A DNA stretch of 64,000 nucleotides from Hypomesus transpacificus (lineage: Eukaryota; Chordata; Actinopteri; Osmeriformes; Osmeridae), in the NCBI RefSeq assembly GCF_021917145.1, contig NW_025813796.1, positions 1,092,911 through 1,156,910 on the forward strand. The letters run 5' to 3'. Below the pieces are notes generated by a model that saw only the letters and a program-made list of their open reading frames with translations, searched no databases and was not told the DNA's origin. Shown one piece after another: positions 47,291 through 61,267 of the stretch. The position numbers and the translations under genes were made by a program. Every line of letters starts with the position of its first letter. The first letter of the stretch is position 1.

Positions 47291-47355
47291 GTATATACAC
47301 ACACAAAGTGTGAGTACCTTTACATAATGGCATGAGTGCACAGTGTCATATGTAG

Positions 47356-49945
<2,590 letters not shown>

Positions 49946-52900
49946 CTATCTCCGATAGCGGCCCCTCTCCTTCTCTCGTTCGCGGTCTCGAACCCGGTCT
50001 CTCTCCCGGTCCCGTTCGCGTCCACGGTCTCGGTCGCCTCGACGCACGTCTCTGGGCCGGTCTCGCTCCCTCTGCCGGTCCCGCTCGCGAGGACGGCTGC
50101 GGCGGCCAGTCACCACCGCCTGCGTGCGCCGCAGGAAGTCATCGACCCGCATGTCGTAGTCATGCTGCGACAACGGAAGAAGAACCTTTACATGCACAAC
50201 TCGTCCAAAATTCTCAAGATGACAGATTCCGGAACATGCCAGACAAACTCATTACGGTGGTGGTAGTAGAAGTAGTAGTGTGTGAAGAAGAAATCTTACC
50301 AGGCTGGATGAAAAGGAGCGAACGACTCTTTTTTCTCTGAACCTGGCGTCGTGAGGGACTGGGTGATGGCCAGAATAGGGCGGGTGGGCCTGGGGTGGAG
50401 GTGGGTGGTGCTGGTAGTAAGGATGATGAGGGGGCTGCTCCATTCCTGGGTATGGGGCCTGCGGTAGACCAGATTCTTCCGTTACATTGGATGAATTTGA
50501 AAACCAATGGGACTATAATTCGTTCCACATATTCGATATTACCATTCCCTGCCAAGGAGGTGGCGGTCCAATGTTGTGATGGAATTCCCTCATGTAGTCA
50601 TTGTAGGACTGGAGTGAAAGCAATGCACACTGTTAGTCAATGCCAGGGTCAATGCTTCAGATCGCCATATTACAGAATGGGAACATGCAAAGGCTATTCT
50701 ATAACTTCCTTGAGAGTTTGGGGAATAACTAAACAGCTAGTTTATGAACTCACCCCGTTGAGAAACACGTCTCTTCGGACTCCAGGGAACCGCCTGTGAG
50801 AGAGAGGTACGAGGGGAGAGTTGGAATTTGGAGCCAAACAAGAGCACATCTCAAGCACATTCCATCTCATGTACACATGCTGCTCACCTGTCCACAGGCG
50901 GGTTGCGTGGGTCCTGTATAAAACCTGTATTGATAGAAATAGCACCAAGACTGAGTAGCGATGTCAAAGGACTCGAGTTTTCCAGGGTCATAGTGCAACT
51001 GCATAATAATCATGCTTATTATTATTAAGAAGCAGTTCCACTTTCAATGGTTTGTTACTCATACGACGTCTTAAGACTGGAGTGTTCACAATAAAACTAA
51101 TGGAACAGAATAACAATAATCAAGTCATTAAAAACAGCAGGATTAATACACGTTGAACCCTCAGTCAAATGTACGAGACATGAATCATACGGCTTTGACA
51201 TCATTGCATAAGTGTGTTTGTACAGGGCTCATAACTGATGACACAAAACATGAAAAAAACCAAAGGACTTGAACTTGGCATGTGTCCATCAGCCGTTACA
51301 AAGGGATATACCAATATATAGAGATAGTGACCTGGTCTTTGGGGAAACTCGGGTGGATAGTCAATCCGTGGCCGTTTCCTGTTGTGAATGTCAAATTCCT
51401 CTGGCCGACGCCTACATGGATTAAGGTAGAAATTGAGACAAGAGACCTCTCGCTAAAGACAAGGCAAGTCAATCCTATCCACATCAAGACACACCCTGCA
51501 TTGGCATTCTACCCAATAGGACATATGATCACATCTCTTCATAATCAAACAGATTCAGTTGGTCATCATGCAATAGTCAGGCCTACATTTCTGGGTCCAT
51601 CATGGTTAAATCTTTTCATTTATGCCCCAAGTTCTTGGATGCATTTCATTGCCCGTCTTCATGAGAGAACCTCACTACAAAAAGGTAAACCAGTACACAT
51701 AACACACAGTATAACTTGATGGCATTTAGGTTCAATAAATGAGTTGTCCTGCATCTGTTTAGATTCTCATGCTACCAAAGCCAATTCTACATTTTCAAGA
51801 GGATGAGTACTGTTAATGAAGTGCATCCTTGTTAAACTGCTTGAGGCTGGGCATTTGAAGTTCAGTTACCCTACATTTAACGATCAAAATGTTAGGCACA
51901 TTTAAATAATAGCCTACAGTTATGAATATGTCCATGTTATATAATGGTGTAAATCTGTTTACCTTTATGGACCATATTTTTCTAAATACAACAATGTAAG
52001 TGTGAATTAGATGGCCTCACAGGAAACCTTCAATACTGTATTTAAATACACCACACTATCAACCCAGATGAAACAATTTCTACAGGAAAATGAGAATAAG
52101 CCGGTGAAAATGGTAACATACCGCTTTCTTGTAGTTTTTGTGACTGTTACCGTTGGCAAATATTAAGATAGCAAAAGTTCATATACAGTCCATCTTATGG
52201 TTTAGGTCTACAGCCACAAACACATTACAAGGGGAGGCCTGGAAACGCATAGACGGGGGGCTGAGAGGGAGGATGCAGTCCATTGCAATCAACCAAAAAG
52301 ACCAGAGGCGCGTCGGCCATTTTTTTTTTCTCTCTCTCTTATAAACCAAGAGGTGATCCCTCTTTGGCTTACAGCTTTCCCTTGGGTTTTTTTTCTCTCA
52401 GTCCATTGAGGCCTTAAGAAGAAATGAGAGGGGTGCGGTCTCCTGCTATCTCACTTCTCAGTCCTTTAGAGTAAGGATTTGCAAACCATTCCTGGGGGGA
52501 GGGGGGGGGGGGGGGGAGGGGGTTCCCCTACCTACCACCGGACGGCACTCCAGATGTGGAAACTTAACGGCTCTCACCCCTTACAACATCCACAGTCCTT
52601 GGTGTTGGGGGGTGACTGTAAACCAACATATTTGCCATATGATTTCTTGAGGAAAAGGGGGGGGGGGGAGATGGGATGGGAGGGGGGTATTGGTGGTTTA
52701 ATTGGAATACAGGACAGTTCAACAGATCTCCTTCTGGTGGGCCACCCTACATTAACGGAAACTCGAGGGAGGGCTTAACCTCCTGGCATTCTGCCTCCTC
52801 TCACCCAAGTGGTAAAAGATATGAGTTCACACAAGGCCCAATAATAGATGATCCCTGAAAACACCATAGTCCAAAAGGCACTGCATCAGGAGGCGGGGGG

Positions 52901-54010
52901 CAGGGGGGGGGGGGGGGGAGCCCCTGTGATAAGTCACAGTGACAGCCCCCCCCCCCCCCCCCCCCCAGTGCTGTGTTGGCCAGGTCTCCCAACGGCCAAC
53001 GGATCTTTTCCCCACTGGCCTACAGCTCTCCAGCAGACTGGTATGGTGAGGTGGATGCTCGCTCGCTCCCTTCTCTCGCCCTCTCTTTATCTTTGTGTGT
53101 GGGGCTAGATATACTGCATACCATCTACGTGCGCAAGACAGAACACCCAGCTTTGGGGTCACGGAGGGAAGTCCGGTCAAAAAAAAAAAAAATGCTCCTC
53201 TTGAAAGCATTTTAGATTTTTCTATCAAGCATTCTCCCCCCTCAATGCGATGTGCAGTCTTCTGCTTAACAATTATGGCTCCTTTTAAAAAGTCCCATAT
53301 ATGATAAGGTTTATCCCCAGGAAACTCCTGAAAGAAAAGGCTTTGGGAATTATTCTTTTTTAAAACAGCTCATCTAGTGGAAATAATTCAAACAGCTAAA
53401 GACAAAAAAAGTGTAACTTCCTGAAATAGTGAGTGCTTTAGCATAATTTTAAATGGGTGTTCACAGAATACTCCTGGATATTACCATTCCATCTTATACC
53501 TACTTCTTTTACACTAAAGCAAACAATTACACACCACTGGAAAACGCTTATATAAATCAGCCTAGCCCTGTCTTTTGTTTTCCCCGTGACAATCCTCAAC
53601 GAGGCTGCATTTGGGTCCGTGCAGCTACGAGGAACGAGGTCTCCCTCTTCCGAAGTGACGACAGGACTCGAGAGAGAGAGAGTGGTGGGGGGGGGGAGGA
53701 TCTGAGAAGGGCCGCCCCAACCGCTCCCTCCGTCATCACGTCACGCCCCGGGCGCGAGCGCGTGCGGCGTTAGCGGCGTTAGCGGTCCAAAGAAGCATTT
53801 CTAACCTTCCCAGGTCGCGCGCCGGCTCTCGGTGCGGTGGCCGTCCTCGAGAGCGCGGCTCGGACGGCATCCTCCTCTTGTGACGCATTTTATGAATAAC
53901 CTGATACAAGTCAATGCTCTCGTCCTGGGGGAAAAGCACGCAGAGCTGCATGCCGCATTCCGTCTCGATCTCCTGCGGGACACGACGACGCCACCCCCCC
54001 CCCCAGGGGA

Positions 54011-54091
<81 letters not shown>

Positions 54092-57000
54092 AGAGTTCAG
54101 GAGCACAGTCAAAACAGGAAGCACACAGTGAGCTCCTTCGTTTTTTTGGTAGGAGGACGTGGACGAGGATATTCACCTGTCCGTCCCGGCCGATCTTCAC
54201 AGGCTTGTGTTCGTTCCACGTGTTCGAGAGGTGAGCCGTTTTGGTGAATGGCAACTCGCGTCTGTAAGTCAGGATGTACCAAAAGTGTCAATGCCATGTT
54301 CTAGAACAGTGACTGTTTTATGTATTTATTTATTTTCATGGAAAACTTTAAGACACCTTTAAAAGTAAAGCATTAGTAAGGTTTACCTGCAAATCCAGTC
54401 AATTTTAAAGACGCCGCCGAGCATCTTGGCATTCATTCCTGCCGGCAGGACCCAGTGGATGGGGGAACCGCCGTGGTGCGACTCAGACGACAGCCGGGCA
54501 AAACCTGAACACAAAGACAGGGGAGACACCTTAAGATATCTTACAAAGATTACAGTGTAAATGGGGGAGAAATATGGGGAAATGTGTCCAAACTTTTGAC
54601 TGGTACAGTATATATATAAAAAACACCCCAGAAGTGTACAGGACTAGCGGCTTGGTTTTCACCTTGAAACTTTCCACTTTCCCTCACGGAGAACACGAGG
54701 ATGACACTTCTGGCTGAGCGGAAAGCGGCGTTCAGCTTCTTCTCGTTCACAGGCAGCGTAGACCAAACACCCTGAAAGACAGCAACACTGGGGGTTTGCA
54801 CCAGGTCCGTGGGACAGGATACTGCCAGCTGGGGTAGGATATCTTCTCAGGATTTTCCCCGTCAAAACAGAAGATAAAACTCAGTAGTAATGACTCGAGT
54901 GAGTGATGACTGAGTGAGCAAACCTTAGCTTTTGCCAGGGAGACATTCTCGTGGTTGTTGCTCTTGATCAGGAAGAATCTCGCATCTCTGAGAACATACT
55001 TCAGCTTGCTGGTCTGATCTAAAGGAGAAGAAAAGAAAAACGATGTTTTAAGATATGATGCTAAGTTGCTAAGTGGTTCCAAGTCAGCAGTACCCTGTCA
55101 TGTAAACGCACTAAGAGCGTGTACTTACTCTCCTTACCCTTGCGTACAGCTCGGACTGAGGAGGACAGCTTGTCGTGCTTCTTTTCAGAACCTGTCAAAT
55201 AACCACAAAAGAAAAAAGCTATTTCAATGTGCTCGATAAAGACAACATGAATTATACCTTTGTACTGAAAGACTGAAATACAAATAGTAGAATAGAGCAA
55301 GATGTTCTCAAACGATTTACATTAAGTGCTTTTGAGTCGAAAACCGGAAGAAAAAGCAGTAACATGCCTTTCTTTGTATTGAGGAAAGACGATATCACCA
55401 GCAAAGACAATTATAAAAGGGATTTGGGGCAAAAAAAGGAGAAAAAAAAAAATGTTTTGAATGCAAAAACATCTCAAATCGTATACAATTTTATCGGTTT
55501 GTTTGGTTCAGGTTTGAAAAAACAAAAAACAAAGCTGGCATAATGAGGGGGTCTTCTTTGATTCCAAACCTGTTGGCCTCTGCCCACTAGTGGTCTGTGA
55601 GGGTAATGCAGGTGGGTCACCAACCAATGAAAACATGGGCGGAGCCAGGCAGGGGCTCGTGGGATAGCTGTAGCACCTCTATGAAATGACTGTGGCGCTG
55701 ACGGCATTTTCTTTGATCACTCAGATACATTTTGCCGTGAAAACCAACTGTTTGGCTCCCGTGGTATTGTTAAACCGTGATAAGCGAGTCTTAAGTGACC
55801 ATGCTTTAAGGGGACGCAGGAACATTTGAGCTATGCAAGTGGGCTGCGAAGTGCTAAAGGTTGGGAATGGCAGCAGTAGTACATATAAATATTTTTTTAA
55901 TGAGCTAGCGACTGAATCACGCTTTATTATAACCTGAACTATTAACCTCTTCAAAGGAGCAACTGTTGCAACAGCTCAGAGATATTTCATACCTGCAAAT
56001 AATTCTGAAGCTGAGCTCCCACTTCTATCAAATACAACTGGAGATATTCCTCTAGTGTGCTTTTCTTATCTGAATACAAAATCGGAAGACACACCCTTAT
56101 GGAAAAAAAATAAATAAAATCTTTATGTCTCAAATTCTAACCCACCCTCTCCATGTCGCTGATCACTAATCCAAAAAAATCCCATCAGAACCCTGCACTA
56201 CGCTACCCTACTCAACCATTCAAATCTTTAACAACGATCCAGAGTGAAGGGCAGGACGGAAAAGCAGACATCATGCGACGGCAGCGGTGACGGTTTGGGG
56301 CTGAGACCCTGCTGTTACCTGAGGCGTCGGACCCCGAGCCCGAGCGGACCGACTCCCCATCGGAGAAGGTGACCGACTCGGACTGGGAGTCGCTGGCTTC
56401 GCTCCGGGTGTCGTAATCGTTCGGCTCGTTCCCTCCCCGCCGGTCGCCTTCCTCCAGCTCGTACTCGTCGTCCTCCTCGCCCTCCTCCTCGTCCTCCTCC
56501 TCGTCCACCTCCTCCTCCTCGTCGTCCGGGCCCTTCTCGCCCTCCTCCTCCTCCTCCATCACGTCCTCGTCGTCCAGGTTGGACTCGTTGCCGTCGGAGG
56601 AGCCGGCCGTGCTGCCCGTCTCCTGGTCGGTGACGTACTCCTCGGAGTTGGCCTCCTCCTTGGACGCGGGGCTCGCCCTGCCGATGCTCTCCTCGCTGGT
56701 CCTCCGGCGCTTCTAAAAAAAGGGACGGGGAAGAGAAAAAAAAGGCGACCGGCATCAACGTCTGAAGTGCTACATCTGAAGGACGACTGCGGAGATGTTT
56801 TCACCTCCTGACTTGAAACTGGGAGATCACCGTTCCATCGACCGTGCGTCTGGCCCTTACCTCTGACAAATCAGGCATCAGGGGCTTGATCCTCCGGTCG
56901 GGCTCTCTCCTGCGGACCATGGGCTTGTCGTTATGCACTTTGCCGGGGTCACCTCTGGACATGCCAGCTCTCATGGGCTGCGGTTTCCTGTCTTCGTAAT

Positions 57001-57985
57001 ACTCCTCGCTTTTGTATTCGCCGGGGTGTCGGCCTCTCGTGCCGAGAGGCTTTTTGCCACTGGCTCCAGCGGACGAGAGCGGTCTTTTCGAGGCCTGTCT
57101 AGCAGAGTGTCCAGAGGGCCTCAGGCGTTTCAACTCCTGGTTATCAACGCGGTCATTCTTCCTTTTCGACCCTGACAGTGAATACAAATGAATCATTTAG
57201 AAAAGAATGATTCCCAAAGGCTGATGCTGTCATTAGGTATTTACTTTGCACCAGTGTTTCCACCTACCTTTCTTCTCATTAACATCATGTTCGCTTTCTG
57301 GGTTGTACAGCTCGTCGTCTTGGTCAGGGGCTTCAGTGAGTATGTCCTCAAGGACATTTAACTCCCCTTCTGTGGGACAGAAGGTACAAAAGTCAAATAT
57401 TTGCAAATACAAATCAATAAAAACGGCATTTAGGAGATTGCTTCAAATAATAGCCAGGATGAACCCAGCTGGCGTGTAATCACAAATTAAACAGCTAGCC
57501 GCCTATAAAGTAACCGATATAGCTAGCTAGATCATTTTCTATTGCAGTTGTCTAGTTAATCTTTTAAATCAAATCGAATATCGTTACCGAGGCTGTAGCC
57601 AGACGACAACATTATTGTAATTGGTAGAGCCCCCCCCCCCCCCCCACACACACACACACACACACACATACACGCCTAATTTCTCAAGGATATAGCGTTA
57701 TGTTGGCTAATTTGCCTGTTTGTGTATCCATGGTCATGTTGACTAAACAAGCTAGGAATACGTACTAACTAGCTAACTAAACCAGCTAACTAACCCTATG
57801 CACGCCAACCCACTGAATCAACAAAGGATCAAAACCACGAGACAATGGGTGGTTAGCATGTATGCTACATAGGCCCCTCTGCGTTTTGTCACTGACACTG
57901 GCATTGGACGGTGGCTAGCTAGCTGACGGTAGTTAGCGAACTAAACAAGTATTTTACCTTTCTCGTCTCGTCTGTCAACGGCCAT
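49946..57985 (-). CDS. ythdc1: YTH domain-containing protein 1, nuclear m6A reader
   Basis: Seventeen coding exons join in frame to 711 codons (human 727): 57958-57985, 57268-57369, 56861-57171, 56319-56712, 55993-56064, 55138-55191, 54924-55018, 54663-54771, 54387-54504, 54177-54261, 53806-53972, 51332-51411, 50888-50924, 50754-50793, 50543-50608, 50300-50458 and 49946-50164. The order is a Lys/Arg-rich N-terminus, a Glu/Asp-rich tract around residues 185-260, the YTH domain at about 330-470, a Pro-rich region ([12 protein letters not shown]) and an Arg-Asp/Arg-Glu tail ending GRYRR. The m6A cage is intact: W355, W406 and L417, each exactly 22 below human W377, W428 and L439. The protein binds m6A RNA in nuclear bodies and controls splicing and export. 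Acceptor of exon 2, acceptor of exon 5 and donor of exon 16 have alternatives, described in the findings. Confidence 0.96.
52495..52966. repeat. Cluster of G and C homopolymers in a ythdc1 intron
   Basis: Runs of 16 G (52501-52516), 12 G (52657-52668), 16 G (52903-52918) and 21 C (52946-52966) lie within about 470 bases. All are in the 2.4-kb intron between the exons at 53806-53972 and 51332-51411. The last two are inverted relative to each other with 27 bases between them, so they could pair as a stem in RNA. Confidence 0.9.
54013..54089. repeat. (GA)n microsatellite in a ythdc1 intron
   Basis: A pure GA repeat of about 77 bases, preceded by 11 C at 53994-54004. It lies about 40 bases upstream of the exon at 53806-53972 in transcript direction. 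Confidence 0.96.
57630..57668. repeat. Poly(C) plus (CA)n in ythdc1 intron 1
   Basis: Sixteen C residues are followed by about eleven CA units. Confidence 0.95.
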
Positions 57986-58637
57986 CTTTCGCCCCTTTCG
58001 CTCTTTGCCGTGAATTTTGAGCAGACTCGTTTTGCCTTCTCTGAAGGTCGGCTTTCTTCAACCGAATTGAACGATTTACGGTTCAGATAATGCAGAAACC
58101 CATTGTAGCTAGCTATCAAAGGCTGAAATGGCGGAGGCTTGATTTTGCTGGCTGCCTGCGAAGCGTCTACAACTTACTACCCATGGTGCAGCAGGCAAGA
58201 CGCATTACGTCACTCAATCATAAACAACCGAGGTTGTAAACATTCTCTGGTTGTAGTAAGAATCGTCACGTTTGACTACTCATGTTTTTGATATCCTTTG
58301 AACATTTGTAAATGTTCTACTCACGCTTTATATCAGATTTTGCAATGGAATGTTAATACATGTAAGTTGTTTACTACATCCTGCTGCCTAAAGAAAAACT
58401 ATGGATTTTAGGTATTCAACTCCCAGACATGGATACAAACTAATAGCATGTCTTGTTTCACTTCTGAGCTTAATCTTTTGCAAGGGGCTGATAAATTGAA
58501 GAGGACAGAGTAAATAACTTAATGACATGTCTTTATTTATTGCGTGTCTTAGTGAGATCAAGTTCAGTTCAACACATGCAACAATGTATGACACATTTTC
58601 ACAACACAAATGATCATAGACCAATCTTTGTACAATA
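57986..58637. promoter_or_regulatory. ythdc1 promoter and UGT 3' end
   Basis: The interval holds the ythdc1 5' UTR and promoter on its left and the UGT 3' UTR on its right; both genes run on the minus strand. A minus-strand AATAAATAAA at 58532-58541 is a good poly(A) signal, placed about 100 bases after the UGT stop. This leaves only about 0.5 kb between the UGT transcript end and the ythdc1 start codon. Confidence 0.55.
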
Positions 58638-61183
58638 TTACTCTGTCTTTTCCCTTGGTTTGCCTTTCCCACAGCACTTGCGAATGCAGAAACAACAAGT
58701 TTTTATCAGTAGTACAAGAATGAGTCCCACTACAGAAAGCAAGAAAGCTGCTACATCTAAACAGTAGTACTGGTACCAGGTCAGGTTGTGTGCTTGAACC
58801 CTTAGGTGCTTGGCCCCCTTGTTGCGCATCACAAACTCGATCCAGAACACAGCTGTGTCCAAAGGTCTCATTGGTTGGTCATGATGGATTCTTGAAAGCT
58901 TCATCATGTTTTCTTTGTACCTGGTGAGAAGATGAAAGAGTAATATGAGTGCATTCCAGGGATTTTCTATACTTCCATCCTGGTTCAAACAGATGGCAGT
59001 TTGTGATGGCATGGTCATTATAACGTTGTTTATCTCAAGAAAAAAAATATGGATTAACACCATCGTTTTTTCATCTAATTAAACTTACGACGGGTCATTA
59101 ATGACTGTTGTGAGACCTTCCACCAAGTCTTTGGGTTGCATTGTGTTGAAGTCTATCATAACCGCAGCTCCCTTGGTTTTCATGTGCATTATGTTGTAAG
59201 GTTGGTCACCCAAAAAGGGGATCCCCACCATTGGGATGCCGTGGTAAATAGCTTCATAAAGGCCATTGGTCCCACCATGGGTGATGAAGGCTTTGGTCTT
59301 TGTATGGCCTATATTACAATCAAAGTCAAAGGAGAGCTCAAGAGTTGTGGCGGACGATAAGAATAATTTCAGTGTTTACTGCAAAAGTAACTAAATTCAT
59401 ATATTTTTTACCCAGTAAGTCATTTTGTGGGATCCAGTCATAAACTCTTGTGTTTGGAGCAATAGTGTCTGGTTTCTCTCCACTGTATCTCCATACCACC
59501 TTTTATTGAAAGAGAAATGGTCAGAAATCTGTTCTGAACTGCTAAAAATAGCAATAACTCACAAATCAAACATCAGCTAACCTTCTGTGGTATTTGTCCT
59601 AAAGCAGCAGCAATTGTGTTTCCTTTTTCTTTGGTAAGGTTCTTGATCATGGAACCCAGAGAAAACACCACAATGCCATTATCCCCAGAACTCTGCACAA
59701 ACTCCTCCATTTCCTGAAACAAAGCAGACCAGCATCTAATTTATAATTACATAACTAGGCCTGATCACAGGTCTGTTGCATTGGATCACTACACCACCAT
59801 TGGAAGTCTTACAGTAGGAAGTTGCTTGGCAGGTTTGCAGTGAAGACCTCCAACAAACTTAAAGTTTGGGAGGAACGGTCGAGGATGCTCAAAGTCCCAG
59901 TAGGTTCGAATCAACCAAATGTCTGCCTTCCCAATCATCTCACACATTGATGTAGGTTTTCCTGATGAAATTGTAGAAATGAAATGCTTGAGAGTCTTTA
60001 TTTGAAAATCATAACCATCAATATGCACGGCACACAGTTCACAAAAGGCACACACAGAGACAGTTCAGTACAGCACATCAAATAGGGAGTCAGATGGCTG
60101 AGCGGTGAGGGAGTCGGGCTAGTAGGTTGTAGGTTGCTGGATTGATTCCCTGATGTGCCAAATGACGTTGTATCCTTGGGCAAGGCACTTCACCCTACTT
60201 GCCTCGGGGGGAATGACCCTGTACTAACTGTAAGTCGCTCTGGATAAGAGCGTCTGCTAAATGACTAAATTTAAATGTAAATACATGTTTGTGCAATGAC
60301 TGCAGTGTATACTAACAGAAAAACCAGCAATTCTATCACAGTTATACAACATGACAGTGAAAGGTGAAATTGCTTGGATTTAAACTGTGTCATAGTGCAT
60401 CCTAGTGTTAAAATAAAGCAAAAAGCCAAGGTATGACAGTAATGATCCATTCAACTTACCGTGTATTTCACTATAGTAACCATCCAAAGAAATAAAGTTG
60501 TGTAGCTTGAAAAGAAAAGATTGGAAATGTTGCATGAGAAAATTCTTGACACTCTCAGGAAAAGTGAATGGAGCAGTGTACGGCAGAGGGGGGGCAGGAA
60601 CATAAGAAGGAGGTGCTGGCATCTGACCACAAAGCCGCTCCATCGCATAGCCAAACGAAAACCTCAAAGAGATAACGTAAGGCAGGCCAAGAGCATCTGC
60701 CACTAGTTCACTGCAGAGCATCATGGGATCAGCAAGGACCACATCAAACTTGGATTTCCTCAGCGAATCAAGGAACTCCTTATTTCGCAGCATAGAGTCG
60801 CATATGCCCAGCTGCATTTCTGTGGCTTTACCCAATAGGTCCCGGATTTTGAGGCCCACCTCAAAAGTGGAGGCGTTCGGAGCCTGATTGATCCAGTAAT
60901 CAATTAAGTCATCCGACATAGCATTCAGTTGTCCTTTGCTATAGGAGACATTGAAAACTTTGAAGCTGAATCGTTCTTTCTCGGTGTACCTGACAGAAGG
61001 TGAGGCTGAATTCACTACCACTGTGACAGAGTGATTACGGTCCACAAGCGCTTCCAGCATGACGCGAATGTTGAGCCAGTGACTGAACTCCCCTGGAAAC
61101 ACCAACACATTGCCACCATGTGTACCCTGCACCCAGCAGAGCATGAGGAGAGGAGCACAGAGCAGAACCTTCAGAGGCCCCAT
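58638..61183 (-). CDS. UDP-glucuronosyltransferase, UGT2 type
   Basis: Six coding exons (60460-61183, 59813-59961, 59582-59713, 59412-59499, 59089-59308, 58638-58920) join in frame to 531 codons, the usual UGT2 length and exon count. The signal peptide is residues 1-23. The catalytic His is H35 in GEFSHW, and D147 in SKFDVVL is its likely partner. The UDP-sugar signature begins [10 protein letters not shown] and continues FITHGG, then EAIYHGIPM and GDQ, at about 355-400. A membrane anchor lies near 485-512 with a basic cytosolic tail ending REKTE. UGTs in the ER lumen conjugate lipophilic compounds with glucuronic acid. I chose the ATG at 61183 because it gives a normal signal peptide; two further in-frame ATGs lie upstream (61243 and 61294) because of a 60-bp tandem duplication. 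Intron 1 carries a SINE. A damaged copy lies next to it. Confidence 0.95.
60089..60283 (+). mobile_element. tRNA-headed SINE, copy 6 (UGT intron 1)
   Basis: It begins GTCAGATGGCTGAGCGGTGA; the middle of the tRNA region is rearranged (TAGGTTGTAGGTTGCTGG). The body and tail are intact up to GCTAAATGACTAAATT. It is antisense to the UGT gene. Confidence 0.9.
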
Positions 61184-61267
61184 CCTAGTAGAGCAAAAGT
61201 AGAGACGGAGAGGAGCACAGAGCAGAACCTTCAGAGGCCCCATCCTAGTAGAGCAAAAGTATAGACT
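61148..61267. repeat. 60-bp tandem duplication over the UGT start codon
   Basis: The block containing CAGAACCTTCAGAGGCCCCA occurs twice in direct order, 60 bases apart, with only a few differences at the edges. Each copy contains an in-frame ATG followed by [11 protein letters not shown]. Confidence 0.96.

Larger units (their letters stand above)
45291..47355. other. Convergent interval between spin1 and dnajc25
   Basis: The two genes end toward each other here. On the minus strand AATAAAATAAA at 46406-46416 is a good poly(A) signal for dnajc25, giving a 3' UTR of about 0.95 kb. A TA repeat lies at 47257-47289. No further gene is seen. Confidence 0.5.

Noticed and set aside
53801-54254. Long frames with Arg-Glu or Ser-Leu stretches
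   Set aside because: Only the part coding for the YTH exon is real; the remainder is the GA repeat and wrong frames.
56315-56758. Gly/Arg-rich 147-codon frame
   Set aside because: It is a shifted frame of the acidic ythdc1 exon; GAG/GAC-rich codons read as Gly-Gly-Arg in the next frame.
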